From NCBI GenBank assembly GCA_035693615.1, contig DASSGH010000157.1, positions 1 through 64,000 of the forward strand: a stretch of 64,000 nucleotides of DNA, in the 5' to 3' direction. The stretch is from VAZQ01 sp035693615. Lineage in GTDB: Bacteria; Pseudomonadota; Alphaproteobacteria; Rhizobiales; Xanthobacteraceae. The notes under the pieces were generated by a model, which ran no database searches, was not told the origin of the DNA, and saw nothing but the letters and a program-made list of their open reading frames with translations. This document shows positions 41,900-51,263 of this stretch, in pieces. How positions within the stretch are numbered: position 1 is the first letter of the stretch; every line of letters starts with the position of its first letter. Position numbers and translations under genes: made by a program.

Positions 41900-42670
41900 T
41901 TAAGTTCCCACGAGGCCAAATTGTGGGCTCGACGGCTCTGCGTGCGGGAGCTTGGGTATGCGGCCGGCCAAGCGCGCCAAGCGGCCAGCCTCGACGGCCG
42001 CGCGCATGCCTTTCGCCATCATGACGGGATCGCGCGCCTTTGAGACGGCGGTATTGAGCAGGGCTGCGGCGCAACCGAGCTCGAGCGCAAGTGCAGCGTC
42101 CGAGGCCGTCCCAATGCCGGCATCGAGCACCACGGGCACTGGGGAGCGCGCGCAGAGCAATTCGATCAAATGCGGGTTAGAGATGCCGAGCCCTGAGCCG
42201 ATCGGCGAGCCGAGCGGCATGACCGCCGCGGCGCCGGCGTCGGCGAGCTTTCGGCATACAACCGGATCCTCGGTGCAGTAGGGCAAGACCGTGAAACCCT
42301 TGGCGACCAGCGTCTCCGTCGCGCGCACGAGCTCCTCGGTATCGGGGTAGAGTAATTCGCGGTCGCCGATCACTTCGAGCTTGACCCAGTTCGTCTCGAG
42401 CGCCTCACGGGCAAGTTCGGCGGTGAGGACTGCGTCTTTCGCGGTCTGGCAGCCAGCAGTATTGGGCAGAAAGTTGATGTGCTTCGGGATGAGGTCGACC
42501 AGGCTTTCCTCCTCGCCGGCGAGACTGATGCGCCTGATCGAGGCCGTCACCATCTCGGTCCCGCTGGCGGCAATGGCGTCGAGCATGAGCTTGCGGTTGG
42601 GATAGCCGGCGGTGCCGAGGAACAGACGCGAGCCGAATTGGCGGCCGGCGATGATGAGAGGATCGGACAT
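41900..42670 (-). CDS. thiG: Thiazole synthase
   Basis: This 256-residue TIM-barrel enzyme builds the thiazole phosphate ring from DXP, dehydroglycine (from ThiO) and the ThiS thiocarboxylate. Motifs seen are SRLFLGTAGYPN, the Schiff-base Lys in NWVKLEVIGD, MPLGSPIGSG and VLDAGIGTASDAALALELG. The ATG at 42670 has GGAG five bases upstream. It overlaps no neighbour; thiS ends nine bases before it. Confidence 0.95.
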   Translation of the reverse strand: MSDPLIIAGRQFGSRLFLGTAGYPNRKLMLDAIAASGTEMVTASIRRISLAGEEESLVDLIPKHINFLPNTAGCQTAKDAVLTAELAREALETNWVKLEVIGDRELLYPDTEELVRATETLVAKGFTVLPYCTEDPVVCRKLADAGAAAVMPLGSPIGSGLGISNPHLIELLCARSPVPVVLDAGIGTASDAALALELGCAAALLNTAVSKARDPVMMAKGMRAAVEAGRLARLAGRIPKLPHAEPSSPQFGLVGT

Positions 42671-42679
42671 CACAACTCC

Positions 42680-42904
42680 TTAGCCGCCCTGACGGGCGCG
42701 TACGATTTCGATGTTGTCGCCGGCGCGCAGCTTCGTGTCCGGCCAAGCCGCGCGCGGCACAATGGCGCCGTTGACGGCCACCGCGATGCCGCGCTGGCGA
42801 GTATCGACCGCCTTCTCCTCGAGCAGCGCCGCAAGCGTCGCGACGATGAGCGGCTCGGGTTGCCCATTGATCCGGATATTCGCCTCGGCGGTGGCTTCGC
42901 TCAT
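42680..42904 (-). CDS. thiS: Sulfur carrier protein ThiS
   Basis: This 74-residue ubiquitin-like protein ends in Gly-Gly (RARQGG), the site that is adenylated and converted to thiocarboxylate. The core INGQPEPL, AVAVNGAIVPRAAW and GDNIEIV fit ThiS. A GAGGAGA ribosome site precedes ATG 42904. It is encoded 11 bases after thiO and directly before thiG. Confidence 0.93.
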   Translation of the reverse strand: MSEATAEANIRINGQPEPLIVATLAALLEEKAVDTRQRGIAVAVNGAIVPRAAWPDTKLRAGDNIEIVRARQGG

Positions 42905-42915
42905 GAGTGTTCTCC

Positions 42916-44082
42916 TCATTCCGCCGCGGCCGCAAGGGAGCCGAACCGCTCGATCCCGAACGGCCTGATCGCCGCGTCGACGGTGCCGTCGAGTGCGAGG
43001 CGCGCGATCGTGTCCGCGGTGATGGGCGCCAGCAAAATTCCGTTACGGTGATGCCCCGTGGCGTAGATCAGGCCATCGAGCGGCCCGGCGCCGAGAATCG
43101 GCGCGTCGTCGCGGCTGCCGGGTCGGTGCCCGACCCACATCTCATCGATCGGCAGATCCTCGACCGCGGGGACGGCGCGCCAGGCCGCTTCGAGCAAGCT
43201 CAGAATGCCCCCGGCAGTGAGGGCGGCGTCGTAGCCCTTTTCCTCGACCGTCGCTCCCACCAGCAAGCGACCATCTTTGCGCGGCACGAGATATGCGCCG
43301 GGCGCCCAGAGCACGTGGCTCATGAGCGGCGCGGCCGGATCCATGCGCAGCGCAAGCATTTGCCCTTTAATCGGCCGCACGGGGGGCCGCAATTCTGCTT
43401 CCAAGCCCTCGATGCTGCGAGCCCATGCCCCGGCGGCGAGCACGACCATGTCGGCGGCGACTTTGGTGCCATCCGCGAGAACGATACCCTCGACGCGCCC
43501 GCTGCGGGACGAAATCGCTTTCACCGGCCGATACTCATTGATGCTCGCGCCGGCGGCTTCGGCCGCGACGCGCAAGGCGGCCACAAGCTTGCGATTGTCG
43601 ACTTGCGTGTCCTCGGGACTGAACACCGCGCCCGCGAGCTTGCCTGCGAGATGCGGCTCGCGACGGCGCGTTTCCGCCGCCGAAATCCAATGCAGCGGCA
43701 AGCCGAGTTTTTGCTGAAACACGAGCTGATGGGTGAGCCGGGCCTGATCGTCTGCGGTTAGCGCGAGGAGGAGCGTGCCTTCCGACCGCAGCCCCACATC
43801 GACGCCCGACCGGTCGAGCAACTCGGCAGCGAAAGCGGGCCAGCGCGCCTGGCTCTCACGGCCGAGCGCGATCAGAGCCTCTTCGCCGGGCTCTGCCTCC
43901 GCACATGCCGCCAGCATGCCAGCGGCTGCGTGGCTTGCGCCGGCGCCGGCCGCGCCTCGGTCAAAGACCTGGACGGCTGCGCCCCGCTGCGCCAAGCGCC
44001 AGGCAACGCCAAGGCCGATCACGCCCCCGCCGATGACGGCGATGCTGGCGTTGCTGGCATTGGCTGCGGTGCGGTTCGGCAA
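42916..44082 (-). CDS. thiO: Glycine oxidase ThiO
   Basis: This FAD-dependent oxidase (388 residues) turns glycine into dehydroglycine for thiazole synthesis. The FAD-binding GGGVIGLGVAWRLAQRG and the C-terminal YATGHHRNGILLAPITAD motif are typical. The start is a TTG with AAGGGAG seven bases upstream, and that ribosome site is the 3' edge of the TPP riboswitch. It is the first gene of thiOSGE. Confidence 0.92.
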   Translation of the reverse strand: MPNRTAANASNASIAVIGGGVIGLGVAWRLAQRGAAVQVFDRGAAGAGASHAAAGMLAACAEAEPGEEALIALGRESQARWPAFAAELLDRSGVDVGLRSEGTLLLALTADDQARLTHQLVFQQKLGLPLHWISAAETRRREPHLAGKLAGAVFSPEDTQVDNRKLVAALRVAAEAAGASINEYRPVKAISSRSGRVEGIVLADGTKVAADMVVLAAGAWARSIEGLEAELRPPVRPIKGQMLALRMDPAAPLMSHVLWAPGAYLVPRKDGRLLVGATVEEKGYDAALTAGGILSLLEAAWRAVPAVEDLPIDEMWVGHRPGSRDDAPILGAGPLDGLIYATGHHRNGILLAPITADTIARLALDGTVDAAIRPFGIERFGSLAAAAE

Positions 44083-44090
44083 CCGGCGGC

Positions 44091-44160
44091 TCCCTTCGCT
44101 GGAATGACCCAGACAGGTTCCATGGGTATGATCTCAGCCGCGGCGGCGCGGCACCCCAGG
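44091..44160 (-). promoter_or_regulatory. TPP riboswitch (THI element) controlling thiOSGE
   Basis: Read on the minus strand from 44160, the RNA contains GGGGTGCC, GGCTGAGATCATACCC, GAACCTGTCTGGGTCA and TTCCAGCGAAGGGA, the conserved blocks of the thiamine pyrophosphate aptamer. The 3' end, including the AAGGGAG ribosome site, lies eight bases upstream of the thiO TTG. This geometry indicates translational control: TPP binding would close the stem and hide the ribosome site. Confidence 0.93.
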
Positions 44161-44408
44161 CCGTCGACAACCATGATGGGCATTCCCGCCCCCTTGCACA
44201 AGGGCGTTGCCGGCACGGCGGATCCTAGGGCGACCGCCAAAACCACGCAGATGCGCTGGGCCGGGATCGCATCGCCCGGGGTAAGCCGCCACTCCAGGTC
44301 GTGTCAGCAACGCCGGCGCCGCGCTACGGTCCGGACAAAATAGGCTGACGGCAGGACAAAGTTTGCGAAGCCCGGGGCGAAGGCCGAAATCGCTTGCGCA
44401 TCAAGTTA

Positions 44409-45257
44409 TTATGTTCCGTTCTTGGCGAGTCGATCGAATTCAACCAAACGGCGCAGCAGACCCTCCATCTCTTTGAGCGGCACCATGTTGGGACCATCCG
44501 ATGGGGCGTGGTCGGGATCCTGGTGCGTCTCGATGAAGACGCCGGCCACGCCGACGGCAACCGCGGCGCGCGCGAGCACCGGGACGAATTCCCGCTCGCC
44601 CCCGGAGGAGATGCCCTGCCCGCCCGGCTGCTGCACGGAATGGGTGGCGTCGAAGATCACCGGCGCCCCCGTGCTGCGCGCGAGGATCGGCAACGCACGC
44701 ATGTCAGAGATGAGCGTGTTGTAGCCGAAGGACGCGCCGCGCTCAGTCACCAGGACGTTGCGATTACCGGCGCCGGTCAGCTTGGCGACGACGTTAGCCA
44801 TGTCCCAGGGCGCCAAGAATTGGCCCTTCTTGACGTTGACGACACGCCCCGTGGCGGCTGCCGCGGCAAGAAGATCGGTCTGCCGGCACAGGAAGGCCGG
44901 AATCTGTAGAACGTCCACGGCTTCAGCAACGACTGCGCATTGCTGCGCTTCGTGCACGTCGGTCAGAACGGGCACGCCGAGTGTCTCGCGGATCTCCGCG
45001 AAGATGGGCAAGGCGCGATCGAGCCCCACGCCCCGCTGGCTTTTCGCGCTGGTGCGATTGGCTTTGTCGAACGACGTCTTGAAGACGAGGCTGATTCCCG
45101 CTTTGCCGGCGGTCTCCTTGAGAGCCGAGGCCATCTCCAAGGCGTGCTCACGGCTTTCGAGGACGCAGGGCCCCGCGATCAGCGCAACCGGGAGACTATT
45201 GCCGAAACGTGCCGTCCCGACAGTGACAATCGGATTGGGAGCGGGGTCGGCACGCAT
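44409..45257 (-). CDS. kdsA: 3-deoxy-8-phosphooctulonate synthase
   Basis: This 282-residue enzyme condenses phosphoenolpyruvate with arabinose 5-phosphate to KDO 8-phosphate for lipopolysaccharide. Motifs are LIAGPCVLES, FKTSFDKANRTS, TDVHE and ATHSVQQPGG. About 250 bases to the riboswitch are non-coding. It belongs to the pyrG-kdsA-eno neighbourhood of alphaproteobacteria. Confidence 0.96.
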   Translation of the reverse strand: MRADPAPNPIVTVGTARFGNSLPVALIAGPCVLESREHALEMASALKETAGKAGISLVFKTSFDKANRTSAKSQRGVGLDRALPIFAEIRETLGVPVLTDVHEAQQCAVVAEAVDVLQIPAFLCRQTDLLAAAAATGRVVNVKKGQFLAPWDMANVVAKLTGAGNRNVLVTERGASFGYNTLISDMRALPILARSTGAPVIFDATHSVQQPGGQGISSGGEREFVPVLARAAVAVGVAGVFIETHQDPDHAPSDGPNMVPLKEMEGLLRRLVEFDRLAKNGT

Positions 45258-45345
45258 GGCGTGCGACCATGCGCCGGCCCTATTCGGGGGTCAACCGAGC
45301 GGGACTTGCCGAACCCCATCGGTCGCATCTGTAAGCGCGGACCCC

Positions 45346-46203
45346 TTAGTCGAAGACCAGTGTCGTGCCCAGGCCGACCTGTGGCCCCACGATGGTTGCG
45401 CCCCTCGATGAGGATGCCGCGATCCCGCCCCTCTCCAACGCAGCGCGCAGTGCGGCGCGGTCGTGGACGCGAAATCGCGCGGCCGCGAGGCGAGCGCCGC
45501 GGGAAACATCGGGCGGCTCGACCCCGAACCGGCTGCTAAACGCAGCAGGGTCCATCACGCTGATCTCGCCACGCGGTGTCGACGCGGTGATGCCGCTCGC
45601 GCTCGCAGAGTCCACGCGTACGCCGCTGAAGGCCGAGAGAAACGCCTCATGGTCGCGCGGGCTCTGAGACACCAGCACCGTTCCGACGATGGCGTTGACC
45701 GTGTTGGCATGCTGTTGGAACGCCGGATTCCAGAAATTCTCCGGAAAATGTTGCTGACAAACTGCAAACCCGATGGCCGGCGCTTTGGCATCGCGCGCAA
45801 ACGCGAGCGAAAATCCGACTTTAACGGCCGAGCCGTCCGGCCGTTTGCCTTCGCGGTCGAAGCGCATGGCGTCGGAGGCGCCGACCCCCGCCGAGCGAAA
45901 GCGTGCGGCATCCGCCGCGGCATCATCGCTTTCGAGGATGAGCAGCGACAGCCCCTCCTGGTTCTTGAGGAACAGCCGGTTGAACGTGCCGAACAGCGCT
46001 GAGAATCCGTCGCTCCCGAGCTTTTCCGGCTCCGCCACCGTCAGCATCTCGATGAAAAAGCCGGGCATTTGGACCAAATAGTTGTGCGTGCCCCAGGCAT
46101 GCCTGTTGCGCGCGCCAACTGTAAAACCGAGCCGGCGATAAAGCTCGGCCGCCGCGTCGAGGTCGCGCACTGCATGGACGAGGTGGTCAAGCCCGCCGGA
46201 CAT
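45346..46203 (-). CDS. VOC-family protein (glyoxalase-like domain)
   Basis: This 285-residue protein starts with the vicinal-oxygen-chelate pattern LDHLVHAVRDLDAAAELYRRLGFTV and continues with a second related half (residues about 150-285). The fold supports dioxygenase, lyase and resistance activities, so no reaction can be assigned. It sits 12 bases after the NIPSNAP gene stop and is probably co-transcribed with it and kdsA. Confidence 0.87.
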   Translation of the reverse strand: MSGGLDHLVHAVRDLDAAAELYRRLGFTVGARNRHAWGTHNYLVQMPGFFIEMLTVAEPEKLGSDGFSALFGTFNRLFLKNQEGLSLLILESDDAAADAARFRSAGVGASDAMRFDREGKRPDGSAVKVGFSLAFARDAKAPAIGFAVCQQHFPENFWNPAFQQHANTVNAIVGTVLVSQSPRDHEAFLSAFSGVRVDSASASGITASTPRGEISVMDPAAFSSRFGVEPPDVSRGARLAAARFRVHDRAALRAALERGGIAASSSRGATIVGPQVGLGTTLVFD

Positions 46204-46215
46204 CGAATGCTGCTT

Positions 46216-46545
46216 TCACTGCACCGCTGAGAACACCGTCGGCTGCAGGAACATGTTTTTGATCGAGGCGATGATCGGCCCATCGCGCTCGCTTTCGGCG
46301 CGCTTTGCCAACCATTCCGGATCGCTCATGAACTTGTTCCACTTTGCCTCGCGTTCGGCGAGCGACTCCCAAGCGAGCAGGTAGTGGAGGTCCTGGTTTC
46401 CGCCATCGCCGACCAGCACCGTCCAGAACCCGGCCTGGCGAATGCCGTGCCGCTTCCAGAGCTCGAGCGTGGTGGTTTCGAACCGCTTCAACAAAGCCGG
46501 CAGCCGCCCGCTCACGCAGTGATAAATCCTCAGCTCATAGATCAT
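46216..46545 (-). CDS. NIPSNAP-family protein
   Basis: This 109-residue ferredoxin-like-fold protein begins MIYELRIYHCVSGRLPALLKRFE and ends with the NIPSNAP-type SIKNMFLQPTVFSAVQ. The biochemical role is unknown. ATG 46545 has GAGG at normal distance upstream. It lies between pyrG and the VOC gene on the same strand. Confidence 0.88.
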   Translation of the reverse strand: MIYELRIYHCVSGRLPALLKRFETTTLELWKRHGIRQAGFWTVLVGDGGNQDLHYLLAWESLAEREAKWNKFMSDPEWLAKRAESERDGPIIASIKNMFLQPTVFSAVQ

Positions 46546-46685
46546 TGTCGCCTCTTGCATGTCGCACGTCGGGTTAGCCGACGTTAATGGCAGGAGCGGG
46601 AAAGGCAATCGAACAGTGTCAATGACCGCGCCGCGCCGAGAGGAGATTTGGCGCAGCCGGCCACGACCGTGCTCATGGTGACTGA

Positions 46686-48317
46686 TTAGACCAGACGGCT
46701 CTGGTCTACCGCGGCGCCAACAAACGAGGCGAATAGCGGATGCGGGTCGAACGGCCGCGATTTCAGCTCGGGATGGAACTGCACGCCGACAAACCAAGGA
46801 TGATCTTCATACTCGATCATCTCCGGTAACAGCCCATCGGGTGACATGCCGGAAAAGCGCATCCCGTGCTGTTCGAGCCGCCCTTTGTAATGGGTATTGA
46901 CTTCGTAGCGATGGCGGTGGCGCTCAGAAATTTCGGTTGCGCCATGGTAGATTTGCGACACGCGGCTGCCGCGCTGAAGGGCCGCCGGATAAGCGCCGAG
47001 CCGCATGGTGCCGCCGAGGTCGCCCTTCACTCCCCGGACCTGCAGCTCGTTGCCTTTCATCCACTCGGTCATCAACCCGACGACCGGCTCGGGAGTGGCG
47101 CCGAACTCGGTCGAGTTCGCCTCCTCTATGCCGCAGAGGTTACGCGCCGCTTCGATGACGGCCATCTGCATCCCGAAACAAATGCCGAAATAGGGAACTT
47201 GGCGCTCGCGCGCGAACTTCACCGCTCTGATCTTGCCCTCGCTGCCGCGCTGGCCGAATCCGCCCGGCACCAGAATGCCGTTGACGTTCTCCAGAAACGG
47301 CGCCGGATCCCCGCGCTCGAACACTTCGGATTCGATCCAGTCGAGATTGACGCGCACCTTGTTGGCGATCCCGCCGTGGGAGAGCGCCTCGATCAACGAC
47401 TTATAGGCGTCCTTGAGCCCGGTATATTTGCCGACGATGGCAATCGTCACATTGCCTTCCGGGTTGCGGATGCGCTCGTTAATGAGCCGCCAGCGGGCGA
47501 GATCGGGCTCGTCTTGAGGTTCGACGCCGAAGGCCATCAGCACTTCTCGGTCGAGCCCGGCCGCGTGATAGGCTTCGGGCACGGCGTAAATGTTGTCCAC
47601 GTCGCGCGCTTCGATCACCGCGCTCGGGCGCACGTTGCAAAATAACGCGAGCTTTGCGCGTTCGCTGTCGGGGATCGGCCGGTCGGTCCGACACAGCAAG
47701 ATGTCGGGTTGGATGCCGATCGAGCGCAGTTCCTTGACCGAGTGCTGGGTCGGCTTGGTCTTGAGTTCGCCCGCGCCGGTGACGAAGGGCAAGAGCGTGA
47801 GGTGGATGTAAATCGCGTGCTGGCGTGGCAGATCATTGCCGAGCTGGCGGATGGCCTCGAAGAACGGCAACCCTTCGATGTCGCCGACCGTCCCGCCGAT
47901 TTCGCATAGGACGAAATCGTAGCCCTCGTTGCCGTCGCGGATGAACTCCTTGATGGCGTTAGTCACATGGGGAACGACCTGGATGGTGGCGCCCAAGTAA
48001 TCGCCGCGGCGTTCCTTGGCCAGGATTTCCTGATAGATGCGGCCGGTCGTGATGTTGTCCTGACGGGTCGCCGGCCGGCCGGTAAAACGCTCGTAATGGC
48101 CCAAATCCAGGTCGGTCTCTGCCCCGTCGTCGGTGACGAAGACCTCCCCATGCTGGTAGGGCGACATCGTACCGGGATCGACGTTGAGGTACGGATCGAG
48201 CTTGCGCAGCCGGACCTTGTACCCGCGCGCCTGCAGCAGTGCGCCGAGTGCTGCGGATGCGAGACCCTTGCCGAGGGAAGAGACCACGCCGCCGGTAATG
48301 AAGATGTACCGCGCCAT
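46686..48317 (-). CDS. pyrG: CTP synthase
   Basis: This 543-residue enzyme aminates UTP to CTP with glutamine. The N-terminal synthetase domain has GGVVSSLGKGLASAALG and the C-terminal glutamine amidotransferase domain the catalytic Cys in FGICFGMQ and the H-P-E triad at FHPELKSRPF. Full length and intact. It has its own promoter region after the secG terminator. Confidence 0.97.
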   Translation of the reverse strand: MARYIFITGGVVSSLGKGLASAALGALLQARGYKVRLRKLDPYLNVDPGTMSPYQHGEVFVTDDGAETDLDLGHYERFTGRPATRQDNITTGRIYQEILAKERRGDYLGATIQVVPHVTNAIKEFIRDGNEGYDFVLCEIGGTVGDIEGLPFFEAIRQLGNDLPRQHAIYIHLTLLPFVTGAGELKTKPTQHSVKELRSIGIQPDILLCRTDRPIPDSERAKLALFCNVRPSAVIEARDVDNIYAVPEAYHAAGLDREVLMAFGVEPQDEPDLARWRLINERIRNPEGNVTIAIVGKYTGLKDAYKSLIEALSHGGIANKVRVNLDWIESEVFERGDPAPFLENVNGILVPGGFGQRGSEGKIRAVKFARERQVPYFGICFGMQMAVIEAARNLCGIEEANSTEFGATPEPVVGLMTEWMKGNELQVRGVKGDLGGTMRLGAYPAALQRGSRVSQIYHGATEISERHRHRYEVNTHYKGRLEQHGMRFSGMSPDGLLPEMIEYEDHPWFVGVQFHPELKSRPFDPHPLFASFVGAAVDQSRLV

Positions 48318-48493
48318 GGGACCTAACCTTTAACGCTGCGCAATCGATTCGACGAGAGGCTGCAAGGGCCCCCGGCCGAAGTCCATGCGCAATGCGCATA
48401 TCGAGAAATGCTCATGATTTGATCGGGAGATCGGGCAGTCTATTCATGTGAGTTCTCAGTTCGCCATTCGCGGGCTGCATGGCTCCTCAAGCG

Positions 48494-48520
48494 AAGGGGC
48501 CGGTTATACCCCGGCCCCTT
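48494..48520 (-). terminator. 10-bp hairpin after secG
   Basis: AAGGGGCCGG (48494-48503) and CCGGCCCCTT (48511-48520) form a perfect 10-bp stem with a seven-base loop, ten bases beyond the secG stop on the minus strand. It likely separates the tpiA-secG unit from pyrG, though a strong T-run is lacking. Confidence 0.6.
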
Positions 48521-48530
48521 GTGAGCTTGC

Positions 48531-48911
48531 TCATTGCGAGCGCGGCACTTGCGGCCCGGGCGCCGGTGGCGGTGGCTGCGGCGACTGCTGCTCCTGCTGG
48601 CGCAGCGTATCGAGCACGCCCCCACCACCCTGAACGGCGGGCGTCTGTTGCGGCGGGCTGGCGGTATTCTGGATGATGGAGTGGGGCTTGCGGTCCCAAC
48701 TGGCGAGGACCGAAAGCACCAGGCTGGTGGCAAAGAAAGTTGCTGCCAGGATCGCCGTCGTGCGGGTCAGCACATTGGCGGTTCCGCGACTCGACAGAAA
48801 TCCGCCGGTCGAGCCGATACCAAGCCCGCCCCCTTCCGACTTCTGCAGCAGCACGACGCCGACCATGGCGGCGACCACCATTAGATGAATCACGATAATC
48901 ACGGTCTGCAT
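48531..48911 (-). CDS. secG: Preprotein translocase subunit SecG
   Basis: This 126-residue protein has two transmembrane helices (about 3-22 and 50-72) joined by the conserved QKSEGGGLGIG...GFLSSRGTANVLTR segment, and a Pro/Gln-rich cytoplasmic tail. It forms the SecYEG channel. The frame is open upstream but ATG 48911 gives the family start MQTVIIVIHLM. In relatives it follows tpiA directly; here three dehydrogenase genes lie between. Confidence 0.93.
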   Translation of the reverse strand: MQTVIIVIHLMVVAAMVGVVLLQKSEGGGLGIGSTGGFLSSRGTANVLTRTTAILAATFFATSLVLSVLASWDRKPHSIIQNTASPPQQTPAVQGGGGVLDTLRQQEQQSPQPPPPAPGPQVPRSQ

Positions 48912-49080
48912 GCGTCCACCATTGTTGCCGCGCTTGCAATCTCGCGTGTCAACTCCAGCCTCATATAGGCGCTCGGCGGGGTGTCTACACGATCGTCCCC
49001 GCCGTTTCCATTGGACCGGCGGGCGTCCCGGCGCAAATAGGATCACCTCCAGCCGCCGCCCCGGGGCGGGGGACAAACGG

Positions 49081-49449
49081 CTAATTGAGGAGCTTCAGGT
49101 AAGCGATGATGTCGTCGACATCCTTGGCAGCGGTCACCCCGCCGTAGGGCATGCGGTTGCCCTTCACCTTCGCCTGCGGGTCCTGGATATAGGCGCGCAA
49201 ATTATCGTCGTCCCAAACAAGATTCGCGCGCCTCATCGCATTCGAGTAGCGGAAATCCTCAAGCGCCGCCGACTTGCGCCCAAAGATGCCCTTGAGGCTC
49301 GGTCCCAGCGCGTCGGGCCGCTCCGTGTGACACGCCGCGCAGGTCTGATAGAGCGCCTTCCCGTGCTCGACATCGGCGGCGGCAACGGGCGTCGCGGATA
49401 GGGCGAGGAGCAGCGCGGCGCGGGCCGCGCCTCCGATCCGCCGAAGCAT
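49081..49449 (-). CDS. Mono-haem class I cytochrome c
   Basis: This 122-residue protein has a signal peptide (about 1-24), one haem motif CAACH (37-41), and a Met ligand (Met100, in NRMPYGG). It is a soluble periplasmic electron carrier, c-550/c-552-like in pattern. ATG 49449 is used; a GTG at 49479 overlapping the upstream stop (GTGA) is an alternative. It is probably the electron acceptor of the dehydrogenase encoded immediately upstream, with a 26-base gap. Confidence 0.9.
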   Translation of the reverse strand: MLRRIGGAARAALLLALSATPVAAADVEHGKALYQTCAACHTERPDALGPSLKGIFGRKSAALEDFRYSNAMRRANLVWDDDNLRAYIQDPQAKVKGNRMPYGGVTAAKDVDDIIAYLKLLN

Positions 49450-49475
49450 CGATCTTGCGTTACATGACGGCCCGA

Positions 49476-51251
49476 TCACGCGTGCACCAGCGAACCGGGG
49501 TTTTTGAGATATTTCGTCACGATCGCTTCGGCCGACCAATAGGCGAGCGCGCCGACTGGACCGGTGGGGTTGTATGCCGACTGTTGCGGGAAGGTAGAGG
49601 CGCCCATGATGAAGAGATTGTCGGCGTCCCAGGATTGCAAGTAACGATTGACGACGCTCGACTTTGGGTCATGCCCCATGATCGTGCCGCCGGTATTGTG
49701 GGTCGACTGGTAAGGCACGATATCGTAGTCGCCGCGGCGCAGGCCGGGCGGACCGATCGTCGTCGGCTGCATGGCACGCGCGATGTCCAGCGCGATCCGC
49801 ATGCAATAGTCCCCCACTTTGTAATCGTTCTCGACGAAATTGTAGGTCATGCGCAGCAGCGGTCGACCGAGCTGATCCTTATAGGTCGGATCGAGATCGA
49901 TGTAGTTGTAGCGGTTGGCGTAGTTTGATCCCGAGAGGGTGATGCGGGCCGCGCGCTGATACCACCTGGCTGTTGCCTTCTTCCATGCTGCGCCCCAGCG
50001 CGGGGTCCCGGGCGGGACTGGCCGGTAGCTGATCGGCCGACCGTCGGCGTGGCCGAGTTGAATCTTGCAGCCGCCCAGAAAGCCGAGCCCGCTGTGGTCG
50101 AAATTATCGCCGTTGAAATCGTCCATCACCATCTGCGTGCCGGGGGAGCCCATGAAGGGATTGAAGAACTTGTCTTCGAAGAACAGGGTCACGCCCAAGC
50201 GCGAGAGCTGATAGCAGTAGTTCTTTCCCACGGCCCCTTTCCCCGTCACGGGATCGTAGGGTTCGCCAATGCCGGAGTTGAGCAGAAGCGAGATGTTGCC
50301 GAAGACGTAAGCGGAAAGAACCACGAGGCCCGCGGGCTGCTCGTATTCCTCGCCGGTGCGCGTATCGGTAAATAGAACACCCGTCACCTTCTTCGCCGCC
50401 TTGTCGTAGCTCAGTCGGCTCACCCAGGCGCGGTCCCGCAGCGTAAATTTTGGGTCGGCGCGCAACAGCGGAAGCACGCAAACCTGCGGGCCGGCCTTAG
50501 CGTTGGCCTCGCAGCCATTTCGTTCACAGAAGCCGCAGTACTGGCATCCGCCGAGAGTGAGGCCTTCGCTATTGGTATAGGGCCGGCTAGCGTTGCTTGC
50601 CGGCTGCGGAAACGGGTGATAGCCGAATTCCTTCGCGACCTTGGCGAACATCAGCCCGGATTCGGTCATGATCAACGGCGGCGTCGGATAGTCGTTGCTG
50701 CGCGCTCCTTCGAATATGTTTCCGCCCTCGATTTTCTCGCCGCGTAGGTTGCCGGCCTTGCCGGAAACGCCGCACAGCTTCTCGAACTTGTCGTAATGCG
50801 GCTCGAGCTCGTCGTAGCTCATCGCCCAGTCCTGAATCGTCATGTCGTCAGGAATGGAATTGTCGCCGTAACGCTCGACGATATGGCTGCGAGTGGCGTG
50901 ATCGCTCGGCAAATAGCGCCAGTGCTGGCCTCCCCAATGATTGGCGGCCCCGCCGACGCTGTTGCCCGGTAGGAATGACCCGAAGCGGCGCATAGGCAGC
51001 GCCGATTCCGACGGCCGGTGACGGAAGGTGACGGTTTCCAGCGCAGGATCCTGGATCAACTCCAGCCGATAGGTATAGCGCAGTTCGTCACGAACCGCGG
51101 GCAGCGCGAAGTTCTCGCGTGGCGAAAGATCTTCGCCACGCTCCAAGCCGATGACGGTCAGGCCCGCCTTGGTGAGCTCGCGCGCCAGGATGCTGCCGGT
51201 CCAGCCCATGCCGACCATGACGGCGTCGACCTCTTTCAATCGCGTTGCCAT
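49476..51251 (-). CDS. GMC flavoprotein dehydrogenase, gluconate/sugar dehydrogenase large subunit type
   Basis: This 591-residue FAD protein has an N-terminal ADP-binding motif (VDAVMVGMGWTGSILARELT), the GMC-type central part, and cysteines 236, 239, 242 and 247 in GGCQYCGFCERNGC, the iron-sulfur motif of FAD-dependent sugar dehydrogenases. Late His/Asn catalytic regions QSTHNTGGTIMG and YNPTGPVGALAYW are seen. It has no signal peptide and would be carried through the Tat pore with its partner. Gluconate, sorbitol, fructose or glucose are candidate substrates; sequence alone does not choose. Confidence 0.87.
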   Translation of the reverse strand: MATRLKEVDAVMVGMGWTGSILARELTKAGLTVIGLERGEDLSPRENFALPAVRDELRYTYRLELIQDPALETVTFRHRPSESALPMRRFGSFLPGNSVGGAANHWGGQHWRYLPSDHATRSHIVERYGDNSIPDDMTIQDWAMSYDELEPHYDKFEKLCGVSGKAGNLRGEKIEGGNIFEGARSNDYPTPPLIMTESGLMFAKVAKEFGYHPFPQPASNASRPYTNSEGLTLGGCQYCGFCERNGCEANAKAGPQVCVLPLLRADPKFTLRDRAWVSRLSYDKAAKKVTGVLFTDTRTGEEYEQPAGLVVLSAYVFGNISLLLNSGIGEPYDPVTGKGAVGKNYCYQLSRLGVTLFFEDKFFNPFMGSPGTQMVMDDFNGDNFDHSGLGFLGGCKIQLGHADGRPISYRPVPPGTPRWGAAWKKATARWYQRAARITLSGSNYANRYNYIDLDPTYKDQLGRPLLRMTYNFVENDYKVGDYCMRIALDIARAMQPTTIGPPGLRRGDYDIVPYQSTHNTGGTIMGHDPKSSVVNRYLQSWDADNLFIMGASTFPQQSAYNPTGPVGALAYWSAEAIVTKYLKNPGSLVHA

Positions 51252-51263
51252 GACGGAGCCCTC

